DNA of 64,000 nt, taken from Geothrix terrae. Lineage in GTDB: Bacteria > Acidobacteriota > Holophagae > Holophagales > Holophagaceae. The position numbers and the translations under genes were made by a program. Under the pieces are notes generated by a model. It was not told the DNA's origin and searched no databases. It saw only the letters and a program-made list of their open reading frames with translations. Below are positions 41,484 to 52,611 of this stretch, piece by piece. Every line of letters begins with the position of its first letter. The first letter of the stretch is position 1. The stretch covers positions 1-64,000 of the forward strand of contig NZ_JAKZLA010000003.1 of assembly GCF_022808775.1 (NCBI RefSeq), given 5' to 3'.

Positions 41484-42980
41484 CTACCGCCGTCCGCCGT
41501 TCATTCCGCCGGAGGCGCCGTTGGTCGGCTTGGTGTTCTCCACACCGGTGAGGATCATCATCCCCTCCTGCAGGCCTTCCCCCGTGATCTCCGTGAACTG
41601 GCCATCCGAGATGCCGGCCTTCACGACCAGCGCCTTGGGCTTCCCGGCCTCCAGCACCCAGACCCGGTCCTCGCGCCTGGCCACCACGCCGCCCTTGCTG
41701 CCCGACGTGCTCTGGGCGCCGGAGCGCGGCGGCCCCATCATCATGGGCCCGCCCAGCCGCGGCCCCTCGGTCTTCTTCTCCTCCTTGAGGAAGGCGGCGG
41801 GATTGAAGCGGAGGGCCGCGTTCGGCACCCGCAGCACATCCCGCTTCTGGTTGGTGATGATGGTGACATTGGCCGTCATGCCGGACCGGAGGGCCAGGTC
41901 GCCCGTGAACTTGGGGCCGCCCAGCAGGCTGGCGCCGCCGGGAGTCCGGGCGAGGGCCATGCGGTCCGCCGGGACCGCGCTGGGCTTCATCGTCGGGCGG
42001 GCCGTCTGGGTGGCGCTCGCGGCTTGGCGATCCTTGAACCGCTTGAGGAACTGCTCCTTGGTGACGCCCTGCGCCTCCATGCGCTCCTTCATGCGTTCCC
42101 AGGCCTTTTCGGGATCCCGCGCGCCGCCCGCCGGTGCGCCAGAGGTGGCGGGTTCACCACCGGGCCCGGAGAGAGGCTCGTTGGGCACCACCATCTCCAC
42201 CACGTAGTTCACCACGTTGCTGGTGGTGATGGGCTCCTGCCGCACCAGGCTCACCGTGGCCGCGAACTGCTTGTCCGGCAGGCTGTCCACGGTGAACATG
42301 GCCCGCTGGCCCACCTGCACCTCGTCGATGTCCGACTCGCCGATGGACACCTGGACCTTCATCTTCGACAGATCCTGGGCGATCTGGAACAGGTTCGGCG
42401 TGCTGAAGCTGGCCGCCACGGTCTGGCCCACGTCGGCCAGCCGGGAGATCACCACGCCGTCCACCGGGGCCGTGATGTCACAGTAGCCACGGTTGGCCTT
42501 GGCCCGGGCCAGGGAAGCCTGGGCGGACTCCAGGTTACCGCGGGCGTTCTTGAGGGCCGTCTCCTTGGTGTCGAGATCCTGGTCCGCCAGGAGCTTGTCC
42601 ATGGCCAGGCGCTTGCTGCGGTCATAGTCGGCCTTGGCGAAATCGTAGGCGGCCTGGGCGCGGAGCAGGCTGGCCTGGGCATCCTGGAGCTGGGTGTCCC
42701 AGACGGTCGGGTCGATCTGGGCGATGAGCTGCCCCTTCTTCACGATGCTGTTGTAATCCACGTAGAGGGCCGAGATCACGCCGGACACCTGGGTGCCCAC
42801 GGCCACCTGCACCACGGGGCTCACCGCGCCGGTGGCATTGATGCGCTGGGTGATGTTGCCGCGGTCCACCTTGGCTGAGCGCCACTTGATCTCTTCCTTG
42901 GGACGGGTGAGCAGGTAGGTCGCCCCCCCCGCCACCACCACGACGCCGATGCCGAGGCCGATCCAGGTGTTCCGTTTCAT
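41484..42980 (-). CDS. MacA-like periplasmic adaptor (membrane fusion protein)
   Basis: The 498-residue protein has one N-terminal membrane helix (about 7-24). A split biotinyl-lipoyl domain follows: INATGAVSPVVQVAVGTQVSG and GQTVAASFSTPNLFQIAQDLSKM, interrupted by a long coiled-coil hairpin (QDAQASLLRAQAAYDFAKAD; NARGNLESAQASLARAKANR). A beta-barrel with a large insert rich in charged residues (about 265-330, with DPEKAWERMKERM) comes next. It would bridge the adjacent permease to an outer-membrane TolC channel. Confidence 0.92.
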   Translation of the reverse strand: MKRNTWIGLGIGVVVVAGGATYLLTRPKEEIKWRSAKVDRGNITQRINATGAVSPVVQVAVGTQVSGVISALYVDYNSIVKKGQLIAQIDPTVWDTQLQDAQASLLRAQAAYDFAKADYDRSKRLAMDKLLADQDLDTKETALKNARGNLESAQASLARAKANRGYCDITAPVDGVVISRLADVGQTVAASFSTPNLFQIAQDLSKMKVQVSIGESDIDEVQVGQRAMFTVDSLPDKQFAATVSLVRQEPITTSNVVNYVVEMVVPNEPLSGPGGEPATSGAPAGGARDPEKAWERMKERMEAQGVTKEQFLKRFKDRQAASATQTARPTMKPSAVPADRMALARTPGGASLLGGPKFTGDLALRSGMTANVTIITNQKRDVLRVPNAALRFNPAAFLKEEKKTEGPRLGGPMMMGPPRSGAQSTSGSKGGVVARREDRVWVLEAGKPKALVVKAGISDGQFTEITGEGLQEGMMILTGVENTKPTNGASGGMNGGRR

Positions 42981-43093
42981 GACGCCGCGCTCCGCTTCTC
43001 AAGGGTCCGAACAGGGGCCCAGCCCTGTACCTTCGCATAACGATGTATGGACCACCAGGGAAGGTTCCCGGTTGAAGCCGGAAAACTGGAAAT

Positions 43094-44593
43094 CTAGCGG
43101 AGCAGCCCCAGGCCTTCCGTGATGGCCCGCTTCGCGAACCCGTCCGCCAGGGCGTACTGGATGAAGCCGCCCGCCAGGACGATGGCCGCGGACACCAGCA
43201 CGGCGGCGCCCGCCAGGGGGGCGCGGACCGCCGGGCGATCCGAGGCCAGACGCTCGGCCTCGGCGCTGGGGGCCTGGAGGAAGAGGGCCACCAGGAACCG
43301 CAGGTAGTAATAGGCGGACACCAGGCTCGCGATGACGCCGAGGATGGCCAGGCCCACATGGCCCGTGCCCACCAGCTCGCGGAAGATCATGTACTTGCCG
43401 TAGAAGCCGCCCAGGGGCGGAATGCCCGCCAGGCTCAGCATGAAGACGGCGGCCGAGAAGCCCATGGCCGGACGCTTCCAGCCCAGGCCCCGCAGGTCCT
43501 CGAAGGTGGTCTGCTCGCCCACCAGGCCGAAGGCGGTCAGGAGGCCGAAGGCGCCCATGTTCATGGCCAGGTAGATGACCAGGTAGAACAGCACGCCCGT
43601 GTAGGCGGCCGGGGTTCCGGCCACGAAGCCCAGCATGAGGTAGCCCGCGTGGCTGATGCTGGAATAGGCCAGCATCCGCTTCACGTTGGACTGCACCAGG
43701 GCCGTGAGGTTGCCGAGCACCAGCGTGGCGACGGCCAGCACCGCGAGCACCGCCTGCATCTTCGCCCCCACGGGGCCCAGGGAGCCGAAACTTCCGGGGA
43801 AGACGCGCAGAAGGGCGATGAAGGCCACGCCCTTGGTGGCCACGGACATGAAGCCGGCGATGGGATGGGGCGAGGCCTCGTAGGCGTCCGGCGTCCACTG
43901 GTGGAAGGGGACGGCGGAGACCTTGAAGAGGAAGCCCAGCAGCATCAGGGCGGCGCCCACCAGCACCAGGGGATCGAAGGTGAGTCCCTGGACCGTGAGG
44001 ATGGAGGCCGCGGCGGCCAGGTCGAAGGTCCCGCTCAGGCCGTAGGTGAGCACCCCGCCCATGAGGAAGCAGCTGGAGGCCACGGCTCCGGTCAGGAAGT
44101 ACTTCATGCCGCCTTCGGCGCTCTCGGAACGGGCCCGCACGGTGCCCACCAGGGCATAGAGGGGGATGCTGAACAGCTCCAGCCCCAGGAAGAGCACCAC
44201 GAAGTGGGTGGTGGAGGCGAAGAGCACCATGCCCACCACGGCGAAGAGCAGCAGGGCGAGGGTCTCTCCCTTCACCCAGCCTTCCTGGTGGAAGTGGTCC
44301 CAGCTCTGCAGGATGGTGAGGGCCGCGGCCACGGCCACGAAGATGCCCGTGAACTGGGCCAGGCGATCCATGTGGAGCTGGAAGAAGGCCGGCTGGCTGC
44401 CGGTCCTCCAGAGATCGGTCAGGTACCAGAAGCTGGCGCCCACGGCGAGGAGGGCCGTGCCGTACATGGCGCCCCGGATCCACTTGGTGGTGGCCTGGTC
44501 CTTGTCGATGGACATCAGGATGACCAGGCAGGCGCCGAAGGCCGGGATGAGCAGCGGCAGCAGGGCCGCCCACTGGCTGGGGGTGAGGCTCAT
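43094..44593 (-). CDS. nuoN: NADH-quinone oxidoreductase subunit N
   Basis: The 499-residue polytopic protein is one of the three antiporter-like proton-pumping subunits of complex I. It has about 14 helices and the family segments LFLGLELFSIPLYALVGTVR, FLFKVSAVPFHQWTPDAYEA and AYSSISHAGYLMLGF. Key charged residues are in place: the Glu in GLELF and the Lys in LFKVSAVPFH. Its ATG overlaps the nuoM stop (ATGA), and it is the last gene of the nuoH-N run. Confidence 0.96.
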   Translation of the reverse strand: MSLTPSQWAALLPLLIPAFGACLVILMSIDKDQATTKWIRGAMYGTALLAVGASFWYLTDLWRTGSQPAFFQLHMDRLAQFTGIFVAVAAALTILQSWDHFHQEGWVKGETLALLLFAVVGMVLFASTTHFVVLFLGLELFSIPLYALVGTVRARSESAEGGMKYFLTGAVASSCFLMGGVLTYGLSGTFDLAAAASILTVQGLTFDPLVLVGAALMLLGFLFKVSAVPFHQWTPDAYEASPHPIAGFMSVATKGVAFIALLRVFPGSFGSLGPVGAKMQAVLAVLAVATLVLGNLTALVQSNVKRMLAYSSISHAGYLMLGFVAGTPAAYTGVLFYLVIYLAMNMGAFGLLTAFGLVGEQTTFEDLRGLGWKRPAMGFSAAVFMLSLAGIPPLGGFYGKYMIFRELVGTGHVGLAILGVIASLVSAYYYLRFLVALFLQAPSAEAERLASDRPAVRAPLAGAAVLVSAAIVLAGGFIQYALADGFAKRAITEGLGLLR

Positions 44594-46218
44594 TGGTGCA
44601 CCTCGTGGGCGGTGGGAGCTTCGGGGGCGTGGGCGCCGGCGGCGCCGACAGCCTCATGGGCCTCGGAAGCCTCATGCACGGCGGGGGTCAGGATGAAGGT
44701 CCGGGGCGCCGGGGCCTTCACCTCCTGGAGGAGGGCGGTCACGGGCGTCTCGCTGGCGGCCACGAAGGTCTTCGGGTGGACACCCATCCAGACGATGAGC
44801 ACGACGACGGGCAGCATCACGGCGATCTCCCGGGCGTTGAGGTCGCTGTGCAGGTGGTGGGTGCCGCTATCCTCGTCCTTGTTCTCAGGGCCCCAGAAGA
44901 CCCGCATGAACATCCAGAGCATGTAGACCGCGCCGAGCACCACGCCGGACGTGGCGAGGCACGCGTAGAGGCGGCCCCACTGGAAGCCGGAGAGGAAGGT
45001 GCCGTTGAGGATCCAGAACTCGCCCACGAACCCGTTGGTGAGGGGCAGGCCGATGGAGCTGAGCGTCACGATCATGAAGAAGGTGGTGAAGATGGGCATC
45101 TTCACGGCGACGCCGCCGAAGTCGGCGATCATGCGGGTGTGGGCCCGGTCGTAGAGCATGCCCACCAGGAGGAAGAGCGCGCCCGTGCTGATGCCGTGGT
45201 TCAGCATCTGGAGCATGGCGCCCTGGGTGCCGATGACGGTCATGGAGGCCAGCCCCAGCATCACGAAGCCCATGTGGCTCACGGAGGAGTAGGCCACCAG
45301 CTTCTTGATGTCGCGCTGGACCATGGCCACCAGGGCCCCGTAGACGATGGCGATGACGCTCAGCAGGGCGATGGGCTTGGCGTAGTGCATCGCCGCCTGG
45401 GGGAACATGGGGATGGCGAAGCGGATGAAGCCGTATCCGCCCAGCTTCAGCAGCACGCCGGCGAGGATGACGGAGCCCGCCGTGGGCGCCTGCACGTGGG
45501 CGTCCGGAAGCCAGGTGTGCAGCGGGAAGAGCGGCACCTTGATGGCGAAGGCCACGGCGAAGGCGATGAACAGCCAGCCCTGGACGCCGAAGGGCAGCGC
45601 GGAGGCCGCCTGGGCCATCACGGCGGGATTGAAGCCGCCGGCCTTGTTGGCCAGGTAGAGCAGCGCCACCAGCCACAGGAGCGATCCGCTCAGCGTGTAG
45701 AGGAAGAACTTGTTGGCGGCGTAGCGGCGCTCATCGCCGCCCCAGACCCCGATCATGAAGTACATCGGGATCAGCATGGCTTCCCAGAACAGGTAGAACA
45801 CGAACAGGTCCTGGGCCACCAGGGCGCCCAGCATGCCGGTCTCCAGGAGGAGGAACAGGGCCGCGAAGGTGCCGAGGCGGTCCTTGAGGCTGTTCCAGGT
45901 GCCCAGCATGGTGAGGGGCACGAGGAAGGTCGTGAGGAGGACCAGCCACAGGTTCAGGCCGTCCACCGCCAGCGCGTAGTCCACGGGCAGGCCCACCAGC
46001 GTGAACCAGGGGGTGCGCTCGGCCATGACCGTGCCGCCCGCGGCAGGCGCGTGGCCCAGCAGCCAGGCGAGGCTCAGGACGAAGATGGCCAGGGCGCCCA
46101 GGAAGCCCAGCAGGCGCGCCAGCTTGCCCAGCGCGTGCGGCAGGGCCATGAGGAGGAAGCCCAGGACGGTCGGCGCGAAGACCAGGAAGGTGAGGGGATG
46201 GAGGTTCAGCCAGGTCAT
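44590..46218 (-). CDS. nuoM: NADH-quinone oxidoreductase subunit M
   Basis: The 542-residue proton-pumping subunit has about 14 helices. Signatures are FYLFWEAMLIPMYFMIGVWG with the conserved Glu, AFAIKVPLFPLHTWLPDAHV with the conserved Lys, and VAYSSVSHMGFVMLG. The C-terminus ends in an Ala/His-rich tail (HEASEAHEAVGAAGAHAPE) that is unusual and probably unstructured. The ATG at 46218 is chosen because it directly follows nuoL by 8 bp; a longer frame extends into nuoL. Confidence 0.96.
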   Translation of the reverse strand: MTWLNLHPLTFLVFAPTVLGFLLMALPHALGKLARLLGFLGALAIFVLSLAWLLGHAPAAGGTVMAERTPWFTLVGLPVDYALAVDGLNLWLVLLTTFLVPLTMLGTWNSLKDRLGTFAALFLLLETGMLGALVAQDLFVFYLFWEAMLIPMYFMIGVWGGDERRYAANKFFLYTLSGSLLWLVALLYLANKAGGFNPAVMAQAASALPFGVQGWLFIAFAVAFAIKVPLFPLHTWLPDAHVQAPTAGSVILAGVLLKLGGYGFIRFAIPMFPQAAMHYAKPIALLSVIAIVYGALVAMVQRDIKKLVAYSSVSHMGFVMLGLASMTVIGTQGAMLQMLNHGISTGALFLLVGMLYDRAHTRMIADFGGVAVKMPIFTTFFMIVTLSSIGLPLTNGFVGEFWILNGTFLSGFQWGRLYACLATSGVVLGAVYMLWMFMRVFWGPENKDEDSGTHHLHSDLNAREIAVMLPVVVLIVWMGVHPKTFVAASETPVTALLQEVKAPAPRTFILTPAVHEASEAHEAVGAAGAHAPEAPTAHEVHQ

Positions 46219-46226
46219 CGCCCCAC

Positions 46227-48131
46227 CTACTTCAGGAAGACATAGAGGAGGATCGCGGCCCCCAGCGCCATGCTGAGCGCGTAGTTCCGCACCCGGCCCG
46301 TCTGGAAGAGCGCCGTGAAATCCCCGGAGACCCGGGCCAGCGCACCCGGCAGGTTCACGCCCACGCCGTCGATGATGATGACGTCGAAGAGCTTCCACAT
46401 GAGGTTGCCGAACCAGCGGATGGGCCGGAGCAGGTAGAGCTCCACACCCTCATCCACGTAGTACTTGTTCACCAGCACCCGGTGGACCGTGGGGAACTTC
46501 TCTGCGAAGGCCAGCTCCCAGGCCGGGCCGTTCTTGTACTTCGACCAGCCCAGGAAGCCGAAGACCAGGCCCAGGGTCGTGGAGATCGCGGCCAGCAGCA
46601 CCGCCGGGCCCTCGTGATGGCCGTGGGCGGCGTGGGTCTGCCCGTAGGTCAGGGCCGGCTTCAGCCACTCGCCGATGGCGAAGTGGCCGCCGAAGGCCTC
46701 GGGCACGCCCCAGAAGCCCCAGAACAGCGAGCCCACCGCCAGCACCATGAGCGGCACCGTCATGGAGAGCGGGCTCTCGTGGGCGTGCTCGTAGGCGTGG
46801 TGGTCGCGGGGTTCGCCCCAGAAGGCCAGGGCCATGAGGCGCCACATGTAGAAGCTGGTGCAGCAGGCCGCGACGACGCCCACCGCCCACAGGGCCGGGG
46901 ACTTCAGGTAGGCCAGGTAGAGGATCTCGTCCTTGCTGAAGAAGCCGGAGGTGCCGGGGAAGCCCATGATGGCGACGGTGCCGGCCACCATGGTGATGAA
47001 GGTGATCTTCGTCTTGTTCTTCAGGCCGCCCATCTTGAAGAGGTCCTGCTCGTGGTGCATCGCGGTGATCGCGCTGCCGGCGCCGAGGAAGAGGAGGGCC
47101 TTGAACCAGGCGTGGGTGAAGACATGGAAGAAGCCCGCCGCGAAGCCCGCCGCGCCCAGGCCCAGGAACATGTAGCCCAGCTGCGAGACGGTGGAATAGG
47201 CCAGCACCTTCTTGATGTCGCGCTGGAAGAGGCCGATGGTGGCGGCGAAGAGGGCCGTGGCCGCGCCCACCCATGCCACCACGTCCAGGCTGATGGGCGT
47301 CAGCGTGTAGAGAGGAGCCAGGCGGCAGATCATGTAGATGCCGCTGGTCACCATGGTGGCCGCGTGGATGAGGGCGCTGACGGGTGTCGGGCCCGCCATG
47401 GCGTCCGGCAGCCAGAGGTAGAGGGGGATCTGGGCGCTCTTGCCCGTGGCCCCCACGAAGAGCATCAGCGTGGCGAAGGTGAGGATGCCGAAGCTCGCCT
47501 CGGGGGCCAGATGGCCCGCCTGGGTGAGGATGTCGGAAATGGTCAGGGTGCCGAAGGCGGCGAAGAGGACCAGCATGCCGATGGACACGCCCAGATCGCC
47601 CACGCGGTTGAAGAGGAAGGCCTTGAGGCCCGCCTGGGGCGCGAAGTCCGTCTCGAAGTAGTAGCCGATGAGCAGATAGGAGCAGAGGCCCACACCTTCC
47701 CAGCCCACGAACATCAGGGGCAGGCTCGAGCCCAGGATCAGGGTCAGCATGAAGAACACGAAGAGGTTCAGGTAGCTGAAGAACCGGGCGTAGCCCTCCT
47801 CCGCATGCATGTAGCCCACGGAGTAGAGGTGGATGAGGAAACCCACGCCGGCGACGATCAGCATCATGGTGCCGCTGAGCGGATCGATCACCAGGCCGAA
47901 GGGGACGGCCATGGATCCGGTCAGCATCCACTCACCGTAGTTCAGCACCAGCCGATGGTCCGGCAGGGCCTTCATGGCGAAGAAGGCGGAGAAGGCCAGC
48001 AGCAACGAGGCGAGCACCACGCCCACGCCCACTGCGGTGACGGAGCCCTTGCCCGCGCGCTTGCCCAGCATGCCGTTGAAGGCCGCGCCCAGCAGGGGGA
48101 GGATCGGAATGAGCCAATAATACTTGTTCAT
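46227..48131 (-). CDS. nuoL: NADH-quinone oxidoreductase subunit L
   Basis: The 634-residue protein is the distal antiporter-like subunit of complex I with a long lateral helix at its C-terminus. Signatures include LILGSSLPLMFVGWEGVGLC with the conserved Glu, ATGKSAQIPLYLWLPDAMAG with the Lys, LIHAATMVTSGIYMICR, and AYSTVSQLGYMFLGLG. The C-terminal RPIRWFGNLMWKLFDVIIID fits the lateral arm. It lies 7 bp after nuoK. Confidence 0.97.
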   Translation of the reverse strand: MNKYYWLIPILPLLGAAFNGMLGKRAGKGSVTAVGVGVVLASLLLAFSAFFAMKALPDHRLVLNYGEWMLTGSMAVPFGLVIDPLSGTMMLIVAGVGFLIHLYSVGYMHAEEGYARFFSYLNLFVFFMLTLILGSSLPLMFVGWEGVGLCSYLLIGYYFETDFAPQAGLKAFLFNRVGDLGVSIGMLVLFAAFGTLTISDILTQAGHLAPEASFGILTFATLMLFVGATGKSAQIPLYLWLPDAMAGPTPVSALIHAATMVTSGIYMICRLAPLYTLTPISLDVVAWVGAATALFAATIGLFQRDIKKVLAYSTVSQLGYMFLGLGAAGFAAGFFHVFTHAWFKALLFLGAGSAITAMHHEQDLFKMGGLKNKTKITFITMVAGTVAIMGFPGTSGFFSKDEILYLAYLKSPALWAVGVVAACCTSFYMWRLMALAFWGEPRDHHAYEHAHESPLSMTVPLMVLAVGSLFWGFWGVPEAFGGHFAIGEWLKPALTYGQTHAAHGHHEGPAVLLAAISTTLGLVFGFLGWSKYKNGPAWELAFAEKFPTVHRVLVNKYYVDEGVELYLLRPIRWFGNLMWKLFDVIIIDGVGVNLPGALARVSGDFTALFQTGRVRNYALSMALGAAILLYVFLK

Positions 48132-48138
48132 CGCATCC

Positions 48139-48471
48139 TCACTGCTTCAGGCTGGCGGCGCGGTCCGAGTCTGTGGTGTCCCGGTGGCGGTAGAGGCCGA
48201 TGATCAGCGCCAGGCCGACGGCCGCCTCGCAGGCGGCGACGGCGATGATGAAGAGGTAGAAGACCATGGCCTGGGCGTCCCCTCCGCGGAAGCGGGCGAA
48301 GGCCAGCAGGACCACGTTGGCGGCGTTGAGCATCAGCTCCACGCCCATGAACTGGAGGAGGAGCGTCCGGCGCAGCAGCACCGTCGCCAGCCCCAGGAAG
48401 AAGAGCAGAAGGGCCACCACCAGGTACCCCTGGAGGCCGCCGTGGAGGATCGCATCCATGCCGGTCATCAC
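48139..48471 (-). CDS. nuoK: NADH-quinone oxidoreductase subunit K
   Basis: The 110-residue protein has three helices. The conserved Glu residues of the proton path are visible in MGVELMLNAANVVLLAFAR and in AACEAAVGLALIIGLYR. Length and helix pattern fit NuoK. It is followed by nuoL after 7 bp. Confidence 0.95.
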   Translation of the reverse strand: MMTGMDAILHGGLQGYLVVALLLFFLGLATVLLRRTLLLQFMGVELMLNAANVVLLAFARFRGGDAQAMVFYLFIIAVAACEAAVGLALIIGLYRHRDTTDSDRAASLKQ

Positions 48472-48478
48472 TGGCTCC

Positions 48479-48973
48479 TCACAGGTTCCGTTTGGTCAGC
48501 GCCACGGCGCCGATCATCGCGGCCAACAGCACGAGGCCGGCCACCTCGAAGCCCAGCAGGTGGTCGGCAAAGAGGTTGGTGCCCACCGTCTGCAGGGTCA
48601 TGGCCTGGGGCATCGCCGCCCCCTTCACCGCCAGGGCCTTCACCCCGGGGGAGGCGAACACCAGCTTCACTGCGCCGAAGGCCAGCACCGCGAGCAGGGC
48701 CACGGACAGCCAGCGCTGGACGGGGTGGGAGACGGCGGCCGCCTCTTCCTGGTGGCTGCTCAGCATCATGATCACGAAGAGCACCAGCACCATGATCGCG
48801 CCAGTGTAGACGATGATCTGGAGCGCGGCGGCGACCGGGTTGGCCAGCAGCACGAAGAGCCCGGCCACGCCGAAGAAGGCGGCCACCATGCAGAGGCCCG
48901 CCACGACGACGTTCTTCTGCAGTAGCATCCCCAGGGCGCCCAGGAGGGTGATGAGGGCAAAGGTGATGAACAT
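48479..48973 (-). CDS. nuoJ: NADH-quinone oxidoreductase subunit J
   Basis: The 164-residue protein has five hydrophobic helices. VVAGLCMVAAFFGVAGLFVL and ALQIIVYTGAIMVLVLFVIM are the helices that include the TM3 pi-bulge region with the conserved IVYTGAIMVLF pattern. The C-terminal LLGFEVAGLVLLAAMIGAV is the last helix. It lies between nuoI and nuoK with gaps of 10 and 7 bp. Confidence 0.95.
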   Translation of the reverse strand: MFITFALITLLGALGMLLQKNVVVAGLCMVAAFFGVAGLFVLLANPVAAALQIIVYTGAIMVLVLFVIMMLSSHQEEAAAVSHPVQRWLSVALLAVLAFGAVKLVFASPGVKALAVKGAAMPQAMTLQTVGTNLFADHLLGFEVAGLVLLAAMIGAVALTKRNL

Positions 48974-48983
48974 GGCCGCTCCC

Positions 48984-49547
48984 TTACATCGCGATCGTGC
49001 GGCGCGGCACGGAGGGGGTGGGATCCTCGGAGATGAGCTCCTTGCCGTCGGCCTTGGCGTAGGTGTTCATCAGATCCCACTTGCCGTACTGCATGGCGAG
49101 CCGGTCGTAGGCGGCCACTTCGTAGTCCTTGCGGAGCCAGATGGCGTCCTTGGGGCAGGCCTCTTCGCACATGCCGCAGTAGATGCACCGCAGCATGTCG
49201 ATGCTGAACTTGGCCGGGCGCTTCTCCTCGAAGCCCTGGGTGATGTTGAGGTCGCTGAACTCCTCGGCCTCGATGCTGATGCAGCGGGCGGGGCAGGCCT
49301 CCTGGCACATGAAGCAGGCCACGCACTTGATGGCCCCGTCCTCGAAGCGCTTCAGCTCGTGGAGGCCGCGGTAGCCCTCGGGCATCTCCTTCTTCATGTC
49401 CGGGTACTGGATCGTGTAACGCTTGGCGGTGGGCGTGAAGAGCTGCCTGAAGAAGTGCCTGAGCGTGATGCCCATGCCCTTCATCACCGGCCAGACATAG
49501 GTGCGGTCCAGCCAGCTCAGCTCGACCTTCTTGACGACGACACCCAT
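48984..49547 (-). CDS. nuoI: NADH-quinone oxidoreductase subunit I
   Basis: The 187-residue iron-sulfur subunit carries two [4Fe-4S] clusters, N6a and N6b, that pass electrons toward the quinone site. The motifs are CVACFMCQEACP (Cys75, 78, 81, 85) and CIYCGMCEEACP (Cys121, 124, 127, 131). An amphipathic N-terminal helix (VMKGMGITLRHFFRQLF) docks it to the membrane arm. It lies 10 bp after nuoH. Confidence 0.97.
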   Translation of the reverse strand: MGVVVKKVELSWLDRTYVWPVMKGMGITLRHFFRQLFTPTAKRYTIQYPDMKKEMPEGYRGLHELKRFEDGAIKCVACFMCQEACPARCISIEAEEFSDLNITQGFEEKRPAKFSIDMLRCIYCGMCEEACPKDAIWLRKDYEVAAYDRLAMQYGKWDLMNTYAKADGKELISEDPTPSVPRRTIAM

Positions 49548-49557
49548 CGCCTACTCC

Positions 49558-50619
49558 TCAGTGGCCCTGGCTCATGCGCCAGGCGTGGAAGACCAGGTTG
49601 ACCATGGACATCGGCAGCATCGCCTTCCATCCGAGATGCATGAGCTGGTCATAACGGAACCGCGGCAGCGTCCACCGGATCCACACGAAGACCCAGGCGA
49701 AGAAGAGCATCTTCACCAGGAAGCTGGCCACCGAGAGCATCACCGGAGGGTTCTGCATGAAGGGCACCTGCCAGCCGCCGAAATACAGCGTGGCGATGAG
49801 CGCCGACGCCGTCATCAGATGGCAGTACTCGGAGAGGGCCAGCAGGCTGAACTTCATGCTGCCGTATTCGGTGTTGAAGCCCGCCACGATCTCGCTCTCG
49901 CCCTCGGCGAAGTCGAAGGGGAGGCGGTTCGTCTCGGCGAACATGCACGTGAAGAACACGATGAAGCCGAGGGGCTGGCGGACGATGTTCCAGGCCCAGG
50001 GAAGATGCCCCTGCGCCTTGATCACCTCGGAGGGATCGTAGCCGCCCGCCGTCATGAAGATGGTGACCACGGCCAGACTCATGCCGATCTCGTAGCTCAC
50101 CATGGTGGCCGACGAGCGCATGCCGCCGAGGATCGCCCACTTGTTGTTGCTGGACCAGGCGGCCACCAGCACGCCGTAGACCGCCATGCCCCCGATGGCC
50201 AGGGGGTAGAGCAGGCCCATGCCGTTGCCGGGATCCAGCAGCGCCATGTGGTATTCATGGCCGCCGCTCACGAAGCTGCGCCCGAAGGGGATGACGGCGA
50301 AGCCCATGAGGGCCGGCACCAGGGCCAGGAAGGGCGCCAGCCAGAACAGGCCCTTGTTGGCGTCGTGGGGGACCAGGTCCTCCTTGAAGAAGAACTTGAT
50401 GCCGTCCGCCAGGGGCTGGGCCAGGCCGATGATCTTGATCTTGCCGAAGAGGGCCGCGCGGTTGGGCCCGATGCGGTCCTGGATCATGGCGGCGCCGCGG
50501 CGCTCCACCCAGGTCCAGAGGGCCGCCAGCGAGAAGACGCCACCGAAGACGATGACGAGTTTCGCCACCATCCAAGCGATGGCAGGCGTGGTGTGCAGCA
50601 GGCTTGCGAGCTTGTCCAT
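49558..50619 (-). CDS. nuoH: NADH-quinone oxidoreductase subunit H
   Basis: The 353-residue subunit forms part of the quinone-binding channel of complex I. It has about eight helices and the family segments WVERRGAAMIQDRIGPNRAA, GLAQPLADGIKFFFKEDLVP, and EINRLPFD-like AETNRLPFDFAEGESEIVAGF (the conserved acidic loop). RWTLPRFRYDQLMHLGWK is at the C-terminus. The ATG at 50619 is chosen; an in-frame start 13 codons upstream adds a Gly/Pro-rich lead. The genes for subunits A-G are not upstream; glnS is. Confidence 0.96.
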   Translation of the reverse strand: MDKLASLLHTTPAIAWMVAKLVIVFGGVFSLAALWTWVERRGAAMIQDRIGPNRAALFGKIKIIGLAQPLADGIKFFFKEDLVPHDANKGLFWLAPFLALVPALMGFAVIPFGRSFVSGGHEYHMALLDPGNGMGLLYPLAIGGMAVYGVLVAAWSSNNKWAILGGMRSSATMVSYEIGMSLAVVTIFMTAGGYDPSEVIKAQGHLPWAWNIVRQPLGFIVFFTCMFAETNRLPFDFAEGESEIVAGFNTEYGSMKFSLLALSEYCHLMTASALIATLYFGGWQVPFMQNPPVMLSVASFLVKMLFFAWVFVWIRWTLPRFRYDQLMHLGWKAMLPMSMVNLVFHAWRMSQGH

Positions 50620-50813
50620 GGGCGGCTTCCCGGCAGGGCCACCCGCGGGGAGGCCCAACCCATCGAGCCTATCAGAGCCGTGAGGTTCCCGACACGGAGG
50701 GAAAGAACTCCGGGGGAGCCGATGCGACCTGGGTCACAGCCTCGGGCCAAAGCTCGCGCTTTGCCCCCCCCTGGAAAAAGCCAAGGCATCTCGCGCGGCA
50801 TGGCCGCGCTCAA

Positions 50814-50842
50814 GAGAAATCGTGGGCGAAGCCCGCGATTTC

Positions 50843-50844
<2 letters not shown>
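50814..50844 (-). terminator. glnS terminator
   Basis: GAGAAATCGTGGGC (50814-50827) pairs with GCCCGCGATTTCTC (50831-50844) with one mismatch around a GAA loop. It overlaps the glnS stop codon and separates glnS from nuoH. The rest of the 50620-50842 gap has no recognisable gene. Confidence 0.78.
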
Positions 50845-52552
<1,708 letters not shown>

Positions 52553-52611
52553 CGGGGCTCACAGGATGCAAACCTCAAAGATACCCGCTGGCCGGCCCTC
52601 CCCGGTAATGG

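Noticed and set aside
40497-42878. 793-codon + strand ORF antisense to MacAB
   Set aside because: His/Asp/Gly-rich composition without motifs; the minus-strand genes have full family signatures.
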